A stretch of DNA of 64,000 bases from Bog-113 sp963752695 (GTDB lineage: Bacteria > Acidobacteriota > Terriglobia > Bryobacterales > Bryobacteraceae): the NCBI GenBank assembly GCA_963752695.1, contig CAVVZB010000003.1, forward strand, positions 1-64,000, read 5' to 3'. Positions 6,525 through 14,432 of the stretch are shown here, piece after piece. The position numbers and the translations under genes are program-made. The notes beneath the pieces are model-generated. The model did no database searches. It was not told the DNA's origin and worked only from the letters and a program-made list of their open reading frames with translations. Each line of letters starts with the position of its first letter. Within the stretch, counting starts at the first letter, position 1.

Positions 6525-8093
6525 ATGAATTCGGTATCGAAATCCCTGCTTCTGTTTTGTGCGCCTGTCGCCCTGTTGGCGCAAGGCGTGATTCCCGCGA
6601 CCTTGGTGCATCCGCCCGCCGACACCTGGCCCGGCTACCATGGCGATTACTCTGGCAAGCGGCATAGCGCCCTAACTCAGATCACGCCCCAGAACGTTCC
6701 GGAACTTGGCCTTGCCTGGGCGTTCCAAACCGGGCAAGCCTCCGAAATCAAGTCGTCGCCGCTCGTGGTGGACGGAGTCATTTACTTCACGCTCCCCGAT
6801 AACGTTTATGCTGTCGACGCACGGTCGGGAAGGCAGATCTGGCACTACACCTATCCGCCGAACAAAGGCTTCCACATCGGCCAGCGCGGCGTCGGAATGT
6901 ACGGGGATTGGCTTTACTTCCTCAGCCCGGATGCTCACCTGATCAGCCTCAACGCGAGCGACGGCAAAGTGCGTTGGGACGTGGTGGTCGCCGATTCCAA
7001 AAAGGGTTATTGGACCACGATGAGCCCGTTAGTTATTCGCAACCACGTGATCATCGGGGTTTCGGGCGATTTCGACAACTTAACCGGTTATTTGCGCTCC
7101 ATCGATCCGGAAACCGGTAAGACGCAGTGGCAATGGGATAGCACGCCCCCAGTAGGAACGCCCGAGGCGACCACGGGCGGCATGACCTGGATGACCGGCA
7201 CCTACGATCCGGAATTGAATCTCTTGTTCTGGGGCACTGGCAACCCGACGCCGGTTTTGACCGCGAGCAACCGCCCCGGCGACAACCTCTATACCTGCAG
7301 CATTGTTGCGCTGAATCCCGATAACGGGAAACTTTCCTGGGCGTTCCAACCCTCGCCGCACGATACTCATGATTGGGATGCCGTGGAAACTCCGGTCCTG
7401 GTGGACGCGCAATTCCATGGGCAGCCTCGAAAAATGCTGATGCAGACTTCCCGGAACGGGTACTTCTTCGTTCTCGACCGGACCACCGGCAAAAGCCTGC
7501 TCACCACACCGTTCGGGCCGACTAACTGGGCCACCGGCATCGACCCTCAAGGCCGTCCGATTCCGAATCCCGCGAAAGAACCCGCGCCGGACGGACGCTT
7601 GATCGCACCCAATGAAGGTGGACTTACCAACTATCGTTCGCCGAGCTTTGACCCGAAATCCGGGCTGTTCCTGGTCGACGCCAAACCGGGTTACGGGATC
7701 TACTTCGCTAAGCCAGCCGACGGAACTTTCGGTTGGGCCGGCGCGGATTACGACGTGTGGAGCACGTCCCTGCTGGAGGCCATTGATTTCCAAACAGGCA
7801 AGATTCGCTGGACACATGATCTGGGCCCCGGCAGCGCCGGCGCCGGCGTGTTGAGCACCGATTCCGGAGTTATGTTTACTGGTGACGTTTCCGGGAATAT
7901 TCTGGCTCTTCGCACCAGCGACGGTAAAACGCTCTGGCACGCGGGCACGGGCGCCAACATGCAAACCTCCCCGATCACTTACGAGCTTGACGGACGTCAA
8001 TATGTACTGGCCGGAAGCGGCGGCGTGCTCTTCTCATGGGCTCTGCCCCTGCCCCTGATTAATGAGCGCGGCACTGTCGCCAGTTCCCGCTAA
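6525..8093 (+). CDS. PQQ-dependent alcohol dehydrogenase (quinoprotein)
   Basis: A signal peptide (MNSVSKSLLLFCAPVALLAQ) is followed by an eight-bladed propeller of WLA-type repeats (LVWAFQTG, GKLSWAF, GKTLWHAGTG). Active-site features by alignment to methanol dehydrogenases: Trp222 in GGMTWMTG, Asn240 in GTGNP, and the catalytic segment PHDTHDWDAVETP with Asp283 and a second Asp285. An Asp two residues after the catalytic one marks lanthanide-type (XoxF-like) enzymes. The usual vicinal Cys-Cys is absent (replaced around IGQRGVGM, 118-125), and the metal-ligand Glu is an Asp in SGDFD (182). The substrate is probably a small alcohol or sugar; it works with the upstream cytochrome. Confidence 0.87.
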   Translation: MNSVSKSLLLFCAPVALLAQGVIPATLVHPPADTWPGYHGDYSGKRHSALTQITPQNVPELGLAWAFQTGQASEIKSSPLVVDGVIYFTLPDNVYAVDARSGRQIWHYTYPPNKGFHIGQRGVGMYGDWLYFLSPDAHLISLNASDGKVRWDVVVADSKKGYWTTMSPLVIRNHVIIGVSGDFDNLTGYLRSIDPETGKTQWQWDSTPPVGTPEATTGGMTWMTGTYDPELNLLFWGTGNPTPVLTASNRPGDNLYTCSIVALNPDNGKLSWAFQPSPHDTHDWDAVETPVLVDAQFHGQPRKMLMQTSRNGYFFVLDRTTGKSLLTTPFGPTNWATGIDPQGRPIPNPAKEPAPDGRLIAPNEGGLTNYRSPSFDPKSGLFLVDAKPGYGIYFAKPADGTFGWAGADYDVWSTSLLEAIDFQTGKIRWTHDLGPGSAGAGVLSTDSGVMFTGDVSGNILALRTSDGKTLWHAGTGANMQTSPITYELDGRQYVLAGSGGVLFSWALPLPLINERGTVASSR

Positions 8094-8110
8094 ATTCACC
8101 TAAACTCAAT

Positions 8111-8144
8111 AGGCGTCGCGGAGTCTCCATTCCCCGCGACGCCT
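8111..8144 (+). terminator. Strong hairpin after the PQQ dehydrogenase
   Basis: Perfect 11-bp arms aggcgtcgcgg (8111-8121) and ccgcgacgcct (8134-8144) enclose a 12-base loop, 18 bases after the stop codon. No U-tract follows, so it may protect the mRNA end or need a factor rather than act as a simple intrinsic terminator. Confidence 0.55.
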
Positions 8145-8335
8145 GACAGCTACTCCCTACTAGCTGTGAAGAACCGGGTCACCCTATGACCGGCTCCTTT
8201 GTCCCATCAGTAACAGCGCATTTCGCCTTCCCGTGCACCGCTCCACTCCAACTTAAACAAAATAAAACAGATTTAATTTCCCGGCCGTTGTCACTCTTCC
8301 GGTAGCCCTCGTCCAGCGCAGGAGCGCGAACCGGC

Positions 8336-8380
8336 TTGTGCATTGTGCAAATTTCTTGAAATCTGCACAAGTCTGCACAA
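8336..8380. promoter_or_regulatory. Symmetric array of TTGTGCA/TGCACAA half-sites
   Basis: Two TTGTGCA copies (8336-8342, 8343-8349) face two TGCACAA copies (8364-8370, 8374-8380) around a centre near 8358. The right-hand pair is spaced exactly 10 bp, one helical turn. Arrays of this kind usually bind oligomeric regulators. A near-identical pair occurs at 34895-34911 and a variant at 49183-49199. Confidence 0.5.
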
Positions 8381-8569
8381 TGCTCGTCGAACGCTTCGCG
8401 CGCACAAAAATCACCAATAACAAGTTTTTCCCAAAAATTATTCGTTCATTTTCAATCGCTTAGGCGACTGCATCCTCCGATGGACGATTTGCACTGAGTA
8501 CGTTCAAGCCAGGAAAAAGGGCGCGGGACTTTCGATCCCTGACGCCGCTTCCGCCAAGGAGAACAATTC

Positions 8570-8650
8570 ATGCACGAACCACCGGTTATCTGGCCGCTTG
8601 CGGCGCTTTTTGCCTGGCTCTTCCCGTCAACCACGACACCTAAGGGCTAA
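8570..8650 (+). CDS. Possible 26-residue membrane mini-protein
   Basis: An ATG lies 8 bases after a perfect AAGGAG (8556-8561) and opens a 26-codon frame ending in TAA. The peptide is hydrophobic in its middle (PVIWPLAALFAWLFPS), enough for one membrane helix, with a short polar tail. A stem-loop (8520-8546) lies just upstream. It lies 86 bp before the TPR-CHAT gene on the same strand and could be a leader peptide or small membrane partner. No homologue is recognised; the support is the ribosome-binding site, hydrophobic pattern and location. Confidence 0.42.
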   Translation: MHEPPVIWPLAALFAWLFPSTTTPKG

Positions 8651-8735
8651 GCCGGACACCGCAGAAATTTTCCATACTTATTCAGAATAGTGGTATGTAT
8701 TTATTAGTACGCGAGGCGTACTGAGAGAAAACGCG

Positions 8736-11135
8736 GTGCGATTTACGATGCTAAGGCCGGCTTTTCTGGCACTTCCGATCGCATTCTTTTTATGCCAGTC
8801 GGGGCGGAGCGGAAACTTTGCCCCGACTGTATCTTCCAGCATCCGCTCCTCACTATCTTCTCCAGAGGTCAATGAGCTTCGGAATTCTTTTGCCCGGCGC
8901 GACTACGAAGGGGTAATCGGTAAAGGCCGCGCGTTTCTCCGAAGTGCGCCGGCATTGAATCCCTACACCCAGGTCCGCATTCGGAGCGCGGTAGGCGCTG
9001 CTCAAGCTGTCCAGAGCAAATACCGTGACGCGTTGCGAACCCTGGTTCCGGCTCGGGACTTAGCACGTGCGCGCGCAGATCACCAAGCCTTGGTGCCGAT
9101 CTGCAACAGCATCGCCTGGATCTACCTCAAAATGGATAATCTCCCCCTCGCCGCCGAATATGCGGATGAAGCGCTCGCCGCCCAGTCCTTTTCCGGAAAA
9201 TACGATGTACGGCTCGTTATTCTTCAATCATTAATCGCGGCCAAGCGTGGCGATTTCGCTCACAGCGACATCTCGTTCCGTGAGGCCATCGATTATTCCC
9301 TCAACGCTGGCGACATCGCTTCGGCGGCTTCCGCCTGGTATTCCATGGGTCGCGGGTATGCTCTCGCGCACCGGGGAGCTCAAGCTCAGGCCGCCCTCAC
9401 GGAATCCTTTCGTCTGCGCAAGCTTCACCACCTGCCAGATCTGGAAGTCTCCATGCGAGACCTGGCCGAGGTAATGGCCGAACAGGGTGACCTGAGAACC
9501 AGCACGGTCCTGTTGGATGAAGCCGTTGCCGCCATGGGTAGTCCGGCCAGTTCGGCCGACACTTGGGGATTTCTGCTCGATCGCGGCCGGCTCCGCCTGA
9601 TGAAAGGCGATCTCGCTAGTGCCCTCCAGGACCTCCGTAATTCTCTCGCGCTTGCCCGCCGTTTGGACGTCATCCCAACCGATGATGACCGGGTCACCTT
9701 TGAGTCCGGCCTCGCGGACCTTTATTCCCTGTTTATCGATTGCGGCAACCGGCTTTATCTTCAAAATCATGATCAGGCGCTCAAGGACGAGATCTTCGAG
9801 GCTGCCGAGGAAAATCGTGCCGCCAGCCTGCGCGCTTTAGTCCCGCAGCCGAATGGATGGCGGCTCCGGCTCGCACCCGAGCACGATGCCGTCCTGAAAC
9901 AGCTCCAGGATGCCGAGCGCAACTTGCTGGTGAATCCCGGCGTTGCCGCCGAATCGCAGGTTCGCCAGTTGCGGACGGCTCTCGATCGGATCGAGTCCCG
10001 CGCGGACTCATCCGATGATGCAGGCGCGCCATTCGCCTTGAACGCGGCCCGAAGCGCCCTCACCCCAGACACCGCCATTCTTTCCTTTCACTTAGGCCCG
10101 CACGCCTCCTGGGCATGGGTCATTACTGAAACCGATTTCGAGGTCTATCGCCTTCCCTCGAAAGGCGAACTTGCAGCGGACGCACGCCCCTTCGTGGCCG
10201 CCGTGCGCGGCACGGCTGAAGCCAGCGTGCCCGCCCACTATCCCTCCGATCTGCCGGGCGATGTGCTCGGGCGCAAACTGGTCGGTCAGTTCCCCCCGGC
10301 CATCCACGCGAAGCGCCGATGGGTGGTGGCGCTCGATCAGGAGCTACTTGAAATCCCCCTGGCCGCCCTTCGGTGGCAAGGCCGCTATCTGGGCGAGGAT
10401 CATTCGCTGCTCACCACCCCGGGCGTGCGTTTGTTAAAACCCGCAGCGTCCGAGTCGTTCCAGGGCAGGTTGCTCGCGGTTGGCGACCCTATCTACAACC
10501 GTGCCGATCCCCGCTGGCAATCCTCGGCTCGTCTCGACTGGAGGCCATTCTCCCCGCCCGAGCGGTGGCATTTGGCGCGGCTTGCGGCGAGCGCGCAAGA
10601 GGTCAGAACAGCCCTCGAATCCTGGGGAAATGGAAAAACATTAACCGGCGCCGACGGAAATAAGCAAAATTTCCTGAGAATATCCCAAGAACAGCCCACG
10701 ATTATTCATCTTGCGACCCATGTGATACGGGCCGCGGGCGATAATCGGGCCGGAATTATCGTTTTGGGGCTCGATTTGCATGGAGAACCGGAGTTTCTGG
10801 ATATGCGCGAGATCGCTCAACAGTCACTGCACGCCAAGCTGGTCGTAATGAGCGGCTGCGCGTCCGGTGATGCGCGCGCGCTTCCAGCCAACGGACTGAT
10901 GGGCCTGACGCGCGCCTGGTTGGGTTCGGGGGTCGAGGATGTTTTGGCTACCCGCTGGCCATCGCTCGATGACAATGGCCCCTTCTTCGCCAGCTTTTAC
11001 AATCATTTGCGCAGTAATCCGCGAAACGGTGCGGCCGGGGCCTTGCAGCAAGCCCGGGTCGACATGTTGCACTCCCACACGTTCCGTGCAAATCCCGGGT
11101 ATTGGGCCAGCTATTTTCTGATCGGAACCGTCTGA
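8736..11135 (+). CDS. Exported TPR-CHAT protease-like protein
   Basis: An N-terminal hydrophobic segment (AFLALPIAFFLCQSG) suggests export. Residues about 45-340 form a TPR-type helical array (for example LPLAAEYADEALAAQS, AASAWYSMGRGYALAHRGA). The C-terminal third is a CHAT caspase-like domain: HLATH with the candidate catalytic His662 and VVMSGCASG with Cys708, followed by GLMGLTRAWLGSGVEDVLATRW typical of CHAT. Both dyad residues are present, so it may be an active peptidase. Translation may begin at GTG 8736 or ATG 8748. It lies 37 bp before a sigma factor gene and in one operon with a zf-HC2 protein, suggesting proteolysis linked to sigma-factor control; the target is unknown. Confidence 0.85.
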   Translation: MRFTMLRPAFLALPIAFFLCQSGRSGNFAPTVSSSIRSSLSSPEVNELRNSFARRDYEGVIGKGRAFLRSAPALNPYTQVRIRSAVGAAQAVQSKYRDALRTLVPARDLARARADHQALVPICNSIAWIYLKMDNLPLAAEYADEALAAQSFSGKYDVRLVILQSLIAAKRGDFAHSDISFREAIDYSLNAGDIASAASAWYSMGRGYALAHRGAQAQAALTESFRLRKLHHLPDLEVSMRDLAEVMAEQGDLRTSTVLLDEAVAAMGSPASSADTWGFLLDRGRLRLMKGDLASALQDLRNSLALARRLDVIPTDDDRVTFESGLADLYSLFIDCGNRLYLQNHDQALKDEIFEAAEENRAASLRALVPQPNGWRLRLAPEHDAVLKQLQDAERNLLVNPGVAAESQVRQLRTALDRIESRADSSDDAGAPFALNAARSALTPDTAILSFHLGPHASWAWVITETDFEVYRLPSKGELAADARPFVAAVRGTAEASVPAHYPSDLPGDVLGRKLVGQFPPAIHAKRRWVVALDQELLEIPLAALRWQGRYLGEDHSLLTTPGVRLLKPAASESFQGRLLAVGDPIYNRADPRWQSSARLDWRPFSPPERWHLARLAASAQEVRTALESWGNGKTLTGADGNKQNFLRISQEQPTIIHLATHVIRAAGDNRAGIIVLGLDLHGEPEFLDMREIAQQSLHAKLVVMSGCASGDARALPANGLMGLTRAWLGSGVEDVLATRWPSLDDNGPFFASFYNHLRSNPRNGAAGALQQARVDMLHSHTFRANPGYWASYFLIGTV

Positions 11136-11172
11136 TGCCTTTGTATCGGAGCAATTCGGAAAAAGAGGAATT

Positions 11173-11802
11173 ATGTCCTTAGTCGCAGAAGTGTTGCAAA
11201 ATAGCGCGCCGGGAAATGGAGAACCCCATCAACCGGATTGGGCAATTCTTGTAGCAAGAATCCAACAGGACGACAAACTCGCCCTCGAGGAGTTATACAG
11301 GATTTTCTCGAAGGGCATGCGTTACTACCTTTGCCGCCAGTTGGGTCCCCAGGATCTTGACGACCGCGTGCACGACAGTTTTCTCATCGTGGTCCAGGCA
11401 ATTCGCCGGGGCGATTTGCGCGAGCCGGAGCGCCTGATGGGATTTGCCCGGACTATCGTCCGCCGCCAAATTGCCGGACACATCGATACCGCCGTCCAGC
11501 AGCGCCGGCTCCAGGTGGATCTCGATACTTCTGCGCCGCTTCCTGATTCCGGCTTGAGCCCCGAAGCCGCGGCGATGACTAATGAGGAGGAAGCTCTCGC
11601 TGTCTCCGTTCTCAAGGGCATCTCCCGCCGCGATCGCGAAATCCTGACCCGCTTCTACCTCGAAGAGCAGAGCCAGGAAGAAATCTGCCGGGATATGAAG
11701 CTGACCGAGACACAGTTCCGGCTGCTGAAGTCCCGAGCCAAAGCGCGCTTCGGTGAACTCGGGAAACGTAAGCTCTCCCGCAAGAACTTCCGCGTCTTTT
11801 AG
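11173..11802 (+). CDS. ECF-like sigma-70 family factor
   Basis: Region sigma-2 spans about 28-95 (IQQDDKLALEELYRIFSKGMRYYL, then FARTIVRRQIAGHID) and region sigma-4 about 140-200 (LKGISRRDREILTRFYLEEQSQEEICRDMKLTETQFRLLKSRAKARF), a standard helix-turn-helix for the -35 element. The 209-residue length fits ECF factors and no sigma-1 or sigma-3 is present. It starts at an ATG after aaagagga. It sits between the TPR-CHAT gene and a zf-HC2 membrane protein, its likely anti-sigma factor. The promoters it recognises are unknown. Confidence 0.87.
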   Translation: MSLVAEVLQNSAPGNGEPHQPDWAILVARIQQDDKLALEELYRIFSKGMRYYLCRQLGPQDLDDRVHDSFLIVVQAIRRGDLREPERLMGFARTIVRRQIAGHIDTAVQQRRLQVDLDTSAPLPDSGLSPEAAAMTNEEEALAVSVLKGISRRDREILTRFYLEEQSQEEICRDMKLTETQFRLLKSRAKARFGELGKRKLSRKNFRVF

Positions 11803-11806
11803 GAGT

Positions 11807-11832
11807 TTAGAAAAATCTGAGAATTTTTCTAA
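11807..11832 (+). terminator. AT-rich hairpin between sigma and anti-sigma genes
   Basis: Perfect 10-bp arms ttagaaaaat (11807-11816) and atttttctaa (11823-11832) enclose ctgaga, directly after the sigma factor stop. It could attenuate transcription and lower anti-sigma expression relative to sigma; it lacks a terminal U-run after the stem. Confidence 0.4.
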
Positions 11833-11889
11833 GTCGGTCGAACAGTGGCTTTAACTAGGGCGGGGAGCCTTAAAAAGACATGGAGCACA

Positions 11890-12513
11890 ATGAATTACCG
11901 ATTTGACCAACATTCTACCGAAGAGATGCTGGACTTATATGCCGTCGGGCGGCTGGAAGAGCCGCTGGCCGAAATTCTCGAACAGCATCTTCTCATTTGC
12001 GAGCCGTGCCAAGTACGTTTGGATCAGGCTGATAGCTTTGCGCGCGGCATGACTCGCGCTACGGCGCGTCTTGCGCGGGAACGTGAGCTTAAGTCTGCTA
12101 AAATCCCGTTCTGGCAAAATCTGCGTCTTCCCGGTCCTCGATGGCTGAGCGCTGCGGCATGCGTGGCAACCTTCTGCGTGGCGCTGATGACATCTTCTCA
12201 ATGGCCGCGCGCCAGTGTTCAAGCCCCGGTTTCCGTCGATCTGGTTGCCCTGCGTGGCGACTCCATGACTGCGCCTGCCGGTCGCGCACTAAACCTCAAC
12301 TTGGATACTCGAGGCCTCGCTTTGAAACCCCAAGCTCAAGTCGAACTCGTCAACGACGAAGGGCAAATTCTAGAACGCTCCATAGCGCACCCGGCAGCTA
12401 ATAAAGTCACCTTCTTTCTGCCCAAGGGTCTCCGCCGCGGCGCCTACTTCGTGCGCCTGGTCGGGCCTGGCAGCGACAGCGCACTCCGCGAGTTCGCCCT
12501 AGAAGCGAAGTAG
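11890..12513 (+). CDS. zf-HC2 membrane protein, putative anti-sigma factor
   Basis: The N-terminus carries an anti-sigma zinc-finger pattern: His early in FDQHSTEEM, then EILEQHLLICEPCQVRLDQA with H-x3-C-x2-C. A single membrane helix (WLSAAACVATFCVALMTS, about 90-107) separates it from a 95-residue beta-rich exported domain resembling an Ig-like sensor (ALKPQAQVELVNDEGQILERS). The ATG at 11890, preceded by ggag, is chosen over an upstream GTG at 11845 because the zinc finger normally starts near the N-terminus. It lies directly after the sigma factor gene and probably tethers that factor at the membrane. Confidence 0.78.
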   Translation: MNYRFDQHSTEEMLDLYAVGRLEEPLAEILEQHLLICEPCQVRLDQADSFARGMTRATARLARERELKSAKIPFWQNLRLPGPRWLSAAACVATFCVALMTSSQWPRASVQAPVSVDLVALRGDSMTAPAGRALNLNLDTRGLALKPQAQVELVNDEGQILERSIAHPAANKVTFFLPKGLRRGAYFVRLVGPGSDSALREFALEAK

Positions 12514-12520
12514 CGCGCCC

Positions 12521-13174
12521 TCAATATCTCCGTCGGCTAAGCCGTTCGATGGCGAATCGCGCAGTATCGGCAATCGCCATCACGGCCATTACTCCCGCCT
12601 GTACCGGATCGGTCACCACTAGGTCGGCCGCATCCGGAACACTTCCGGCCATATTGAGACTGATCACGATCATCCCCTTGGCGCGTACTTCACGAACCGC
12701 CACTTCGATGTCTCCGCCCATCAGCGCGCCCGCCAGTACCAGAGCCTTCGCGCGCGCGAGCCGGCTCACGGCCCGTACGGCTTCCGCCAGTTGCTGCTCA
12801 CCCACCAATGGAATCGTATCCACCGAAATATGTTCACCGCGAATGTTGTGCCGGTCCGCTTCGGACACCGCCCCAATAGCAACCTGACCAACCTGCGCGC
12901 CGCCACCCATGATGATGATGCGCTTCCCGTAAATCTTTTCGAGCACCCGCACCCGCTCCACATCGCGCACGATCTCAAGGGCTTGCAGTCCCTTGATCAA
13001 TGGCTCCGAATCGGCCACCACCACTTCAAAGTAGACGCGCGAACCCTCAGCCGCATCTTCCAAAATCGACACCGACGCAATGTCGCCGCCGTGCACCGCG
13101 ATCACGCCTGTCAGCCGGTGCAACACGCCCAGCCCCGACGCCGCATGCACTACGAGCCCTGTCTTCTCCGCCAA
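12521..13174 (-). CDS. ACT domain / DUF5612 protein
   Basis: The N-terminal 70 residues form an ACT-like ligand-binding domain (GLGVLHRLTGVIAVHGGDIASVSILE). The rest contains KIYGKRIIIMGGGAQVGQVAIGAVSEADRHNIRGE, a Rossmann-like nucleotide-binding pattern, and VISLNMAGSVPDAADLVVTDPVQAGVMAVMAIADTA, characteristic of DUF5612 proteins first noted in methanogens. Function is unknown; an amino-acid-responsive regulator is plausible. No ATG/GTG fits: the nearest good start is TTG 13174, while conserved-looking sequence reaches about 13192, next to the divergent HExxH gene. Confidence 0.65.
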   Translation of the reverse strand: MAEKTGLVVHAASGLGVLHRLTGVIAVHGGDIASVSILEDAAEGSRVYFEVVVADSEPLIKGLQALEIVRDVERVRVLEKIYGKRIIIMGGGAQVGQVAIGAVSEADRHNIRGEHISVDTIPLVGEQQLAEAVRAVSRLARAKALVLAGALMGGDIEVAVREVRAKGMIVISLNMAGSVPDAADLVVTDPVQAGVMAVMAIADTARFAIERLSRRRY

Positions 13175-13190
13175 TATATGATCAGTGTAG

Positions 13191-13724
13191 ATGATGGCGG
13201 TCCGTTTCCACGGCGAGCCGATCCTGGTCGAATTCCGCCGTTCACTGCGAGCCTCGCGCGGGAAACTTGTCTCGGGCAGCCACGCGGGAAGCGCTGTCCA
13301 CGCCGCCAGTTTTCTCCGGGAGCGCCGGATCGTCCTCGATAGCGCTCTACTCCGCAATGCCGCCGAACGCGACCGCATTCTGGCCCACGAAATCTTCCAC
13401 TTCGTTTGGTGGAAGCTTCCCCCGGCTACCCGGGGTCAATATGCGAATATAATCCGCGCGGAACGGCTTTCCTCCGTCCCCGGCGAGATGGGGTGGTCTG
13501 CCGAATGGCGCAAAAATGCCCTCGCTCCTTCGGACTGGTTTGCTGGCACCCGCCGTTTCCGCGATTACCTCTGCGAAAGCTTTTGCGATTCGGCGGCCGC
13601 GCTGATTGTTTCTTTAAAACAGCATCCCGAAATTACATTGCCTGCCGGCGCTCGTCGAGCCCGCTTCGCCTGGCTGCGTAATTGGATGGAAGTCAGCCTG
13701 ACCTGCAGCGGTCTAAAGATTTAG
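13191..13724 (+). CDS. Putative small zinc metalloprotein with HExxH
   Basis: This 177-residue soluble protein contains AHEIFHFVWW (about 65-74), an HExxH zinc-binding motif in a helix, and a later YLCESFCDSAAAL helix with Glu and Asp that could supply the third ligand, as in gluzincins. There is no signal peptide. It is unlike any family I can name with confidence. It is head-to-head with the DUF5612 gene, and the two starts nearly touch, so they share a very compact promoter region. The start may be ATG 13191 or 13194; no strong ribosome-binding site is visible. Confidence 0.6.
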   Translation: MMAVRFHGEPILVEFRRSLRASRGKLVSGSHAGSAVHAASFLRERRIVLDSALLRNAAERDRILAHEIFHFVWWKLPPATRGQYANIIRAERLSSVPGEMGWSAEWRKNALAPSDWFAGTRRFRDYLCESFCDSAAALIVSLKQHPEITLPAGARRARFAWLRNWMEVSLTCSGLKI

Positions 13725-13754
13725 CACAGCCGATATAATCGAACAGGAGTCACC

Positions 13755-14432
13755 TTGTCCTTGCACCGGTCCAAGCTTGCAAACAAAACCGCGCTCGCCA
13801 CTGTAGTCTTGGCTACGGCCGCGCTGCTTGGGTGGACTGCGTGTTCTTCTCAATCCGTGCGCGCCGGAAATGGCGTGAGTGGAGACAAGAGCAGAAAGGT
13901 CGCGCCGGACTTCGCCCTCAAAGACAGCGATGGACACACTGTCCATCTTTCCGATTACCGGGGAAAAGTAGTTGTCCTCGATTTCTGGGCCACCTGGTGC
14001 GGTCCCTGCAAAGTCGAGATCCCCTGGTTTACCGAATTCGAAAAGAATAAGAAGGATCAAGGCTTCGCCGTGCTCGGTGTCTCCGAGGACGAAGAGGGGT
14101 GGGAGGTCGTTAAGCCTTTCTTGAAAGACTATAAAGTTAATTACCGCGTGATGGTCGCCGACTCGAAGACTTCCGATCAGTACGGCGGCATTGAAGCGCT
14201 CCCTACTACCTTTTTGATTGATCGCAGTGGGCGCATTGCCGCCACTCACGTCGGTTTAACTCCGAGGAAAGAATTCGAAGATGCCATTGACCAACTGCTT
14301 CACGACGGAACTTCCGCACAAAAAGTTTCGTATGTCCGCCATGCTTCTCGGCCTGCTTGCTGCGTCGCTTCCCATGTTGCAAGCCCAGGGACCGAGACTG
14401 CTAATCTCCGACCCGTCGCCGCTCACGATTAA
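13755..14432 (+). CDS. TlpA/ResA-like thiol-disulfide oxidoreductase
   Basis: An N-terminal hydrophobic segment ending TACSSQ suggests a lipoprotein or exported protein. The AhpC/TSA-Redoxin thioredoxin fold follows (about 45-180) with the active site FWATWCGPCK, cis-proline loop ALPTTFLID, and GRIAATHVG. It reduces or exchanges periplasmic disulfides, for example during cytochrome c maturation. Translation starts at TTG 13755, supported by AGGAG at 13745-13749. After the fold ends (LLHDG) another 45 residues of unlike composition overlap the next gene in a different frame; this tail may be non-functional or reflect a shifted stop. Confidence 0.87.
   Translation: MSLHRSKLANKTALATVVLATAALLGWTACSSQSVRAGNGVSGDKSRKVAPDFALKDSDGHTVHLSDYRGKVVVLDFWATWCGPCKVEIPWFTEFEKNKKDQGFAVLGVSEDEEGWEVVKPFLKDYKVNYRVMVADSKTSDQYGGIEALPTTFLIDRSGRIAATHVGLTPRKEFEDAIDQLLHDGTSAQKVSYVRHASRPACCVASHVASPGTETANLRPVAAHD

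Larger units (their letters stand above)
8145..8735. other. Long leader region upstream of the CHAT operon
   Basis: This 590-bp stretch has no gene of ordinary size. It contains an AT-rich part (8255-8280 and 8405-8458), an array of TTGTGCA half-sites (8336-8380), a bulged hairpin (8520-8546: ggcg-ggga...tccc-cgcc) and a 26-codon ORF with a good ribosome-binding site (8570-8650). Such organised sequence suggests a regulated leader. Confidence 0.5.

Noticed and set aside
7080..8000. 306-codon minus-strand frame opposite the PQQ dehydrogenase
   Set aside because: It is a composition shadow with no domain, and the sense strand carries a clear quinoprotein.
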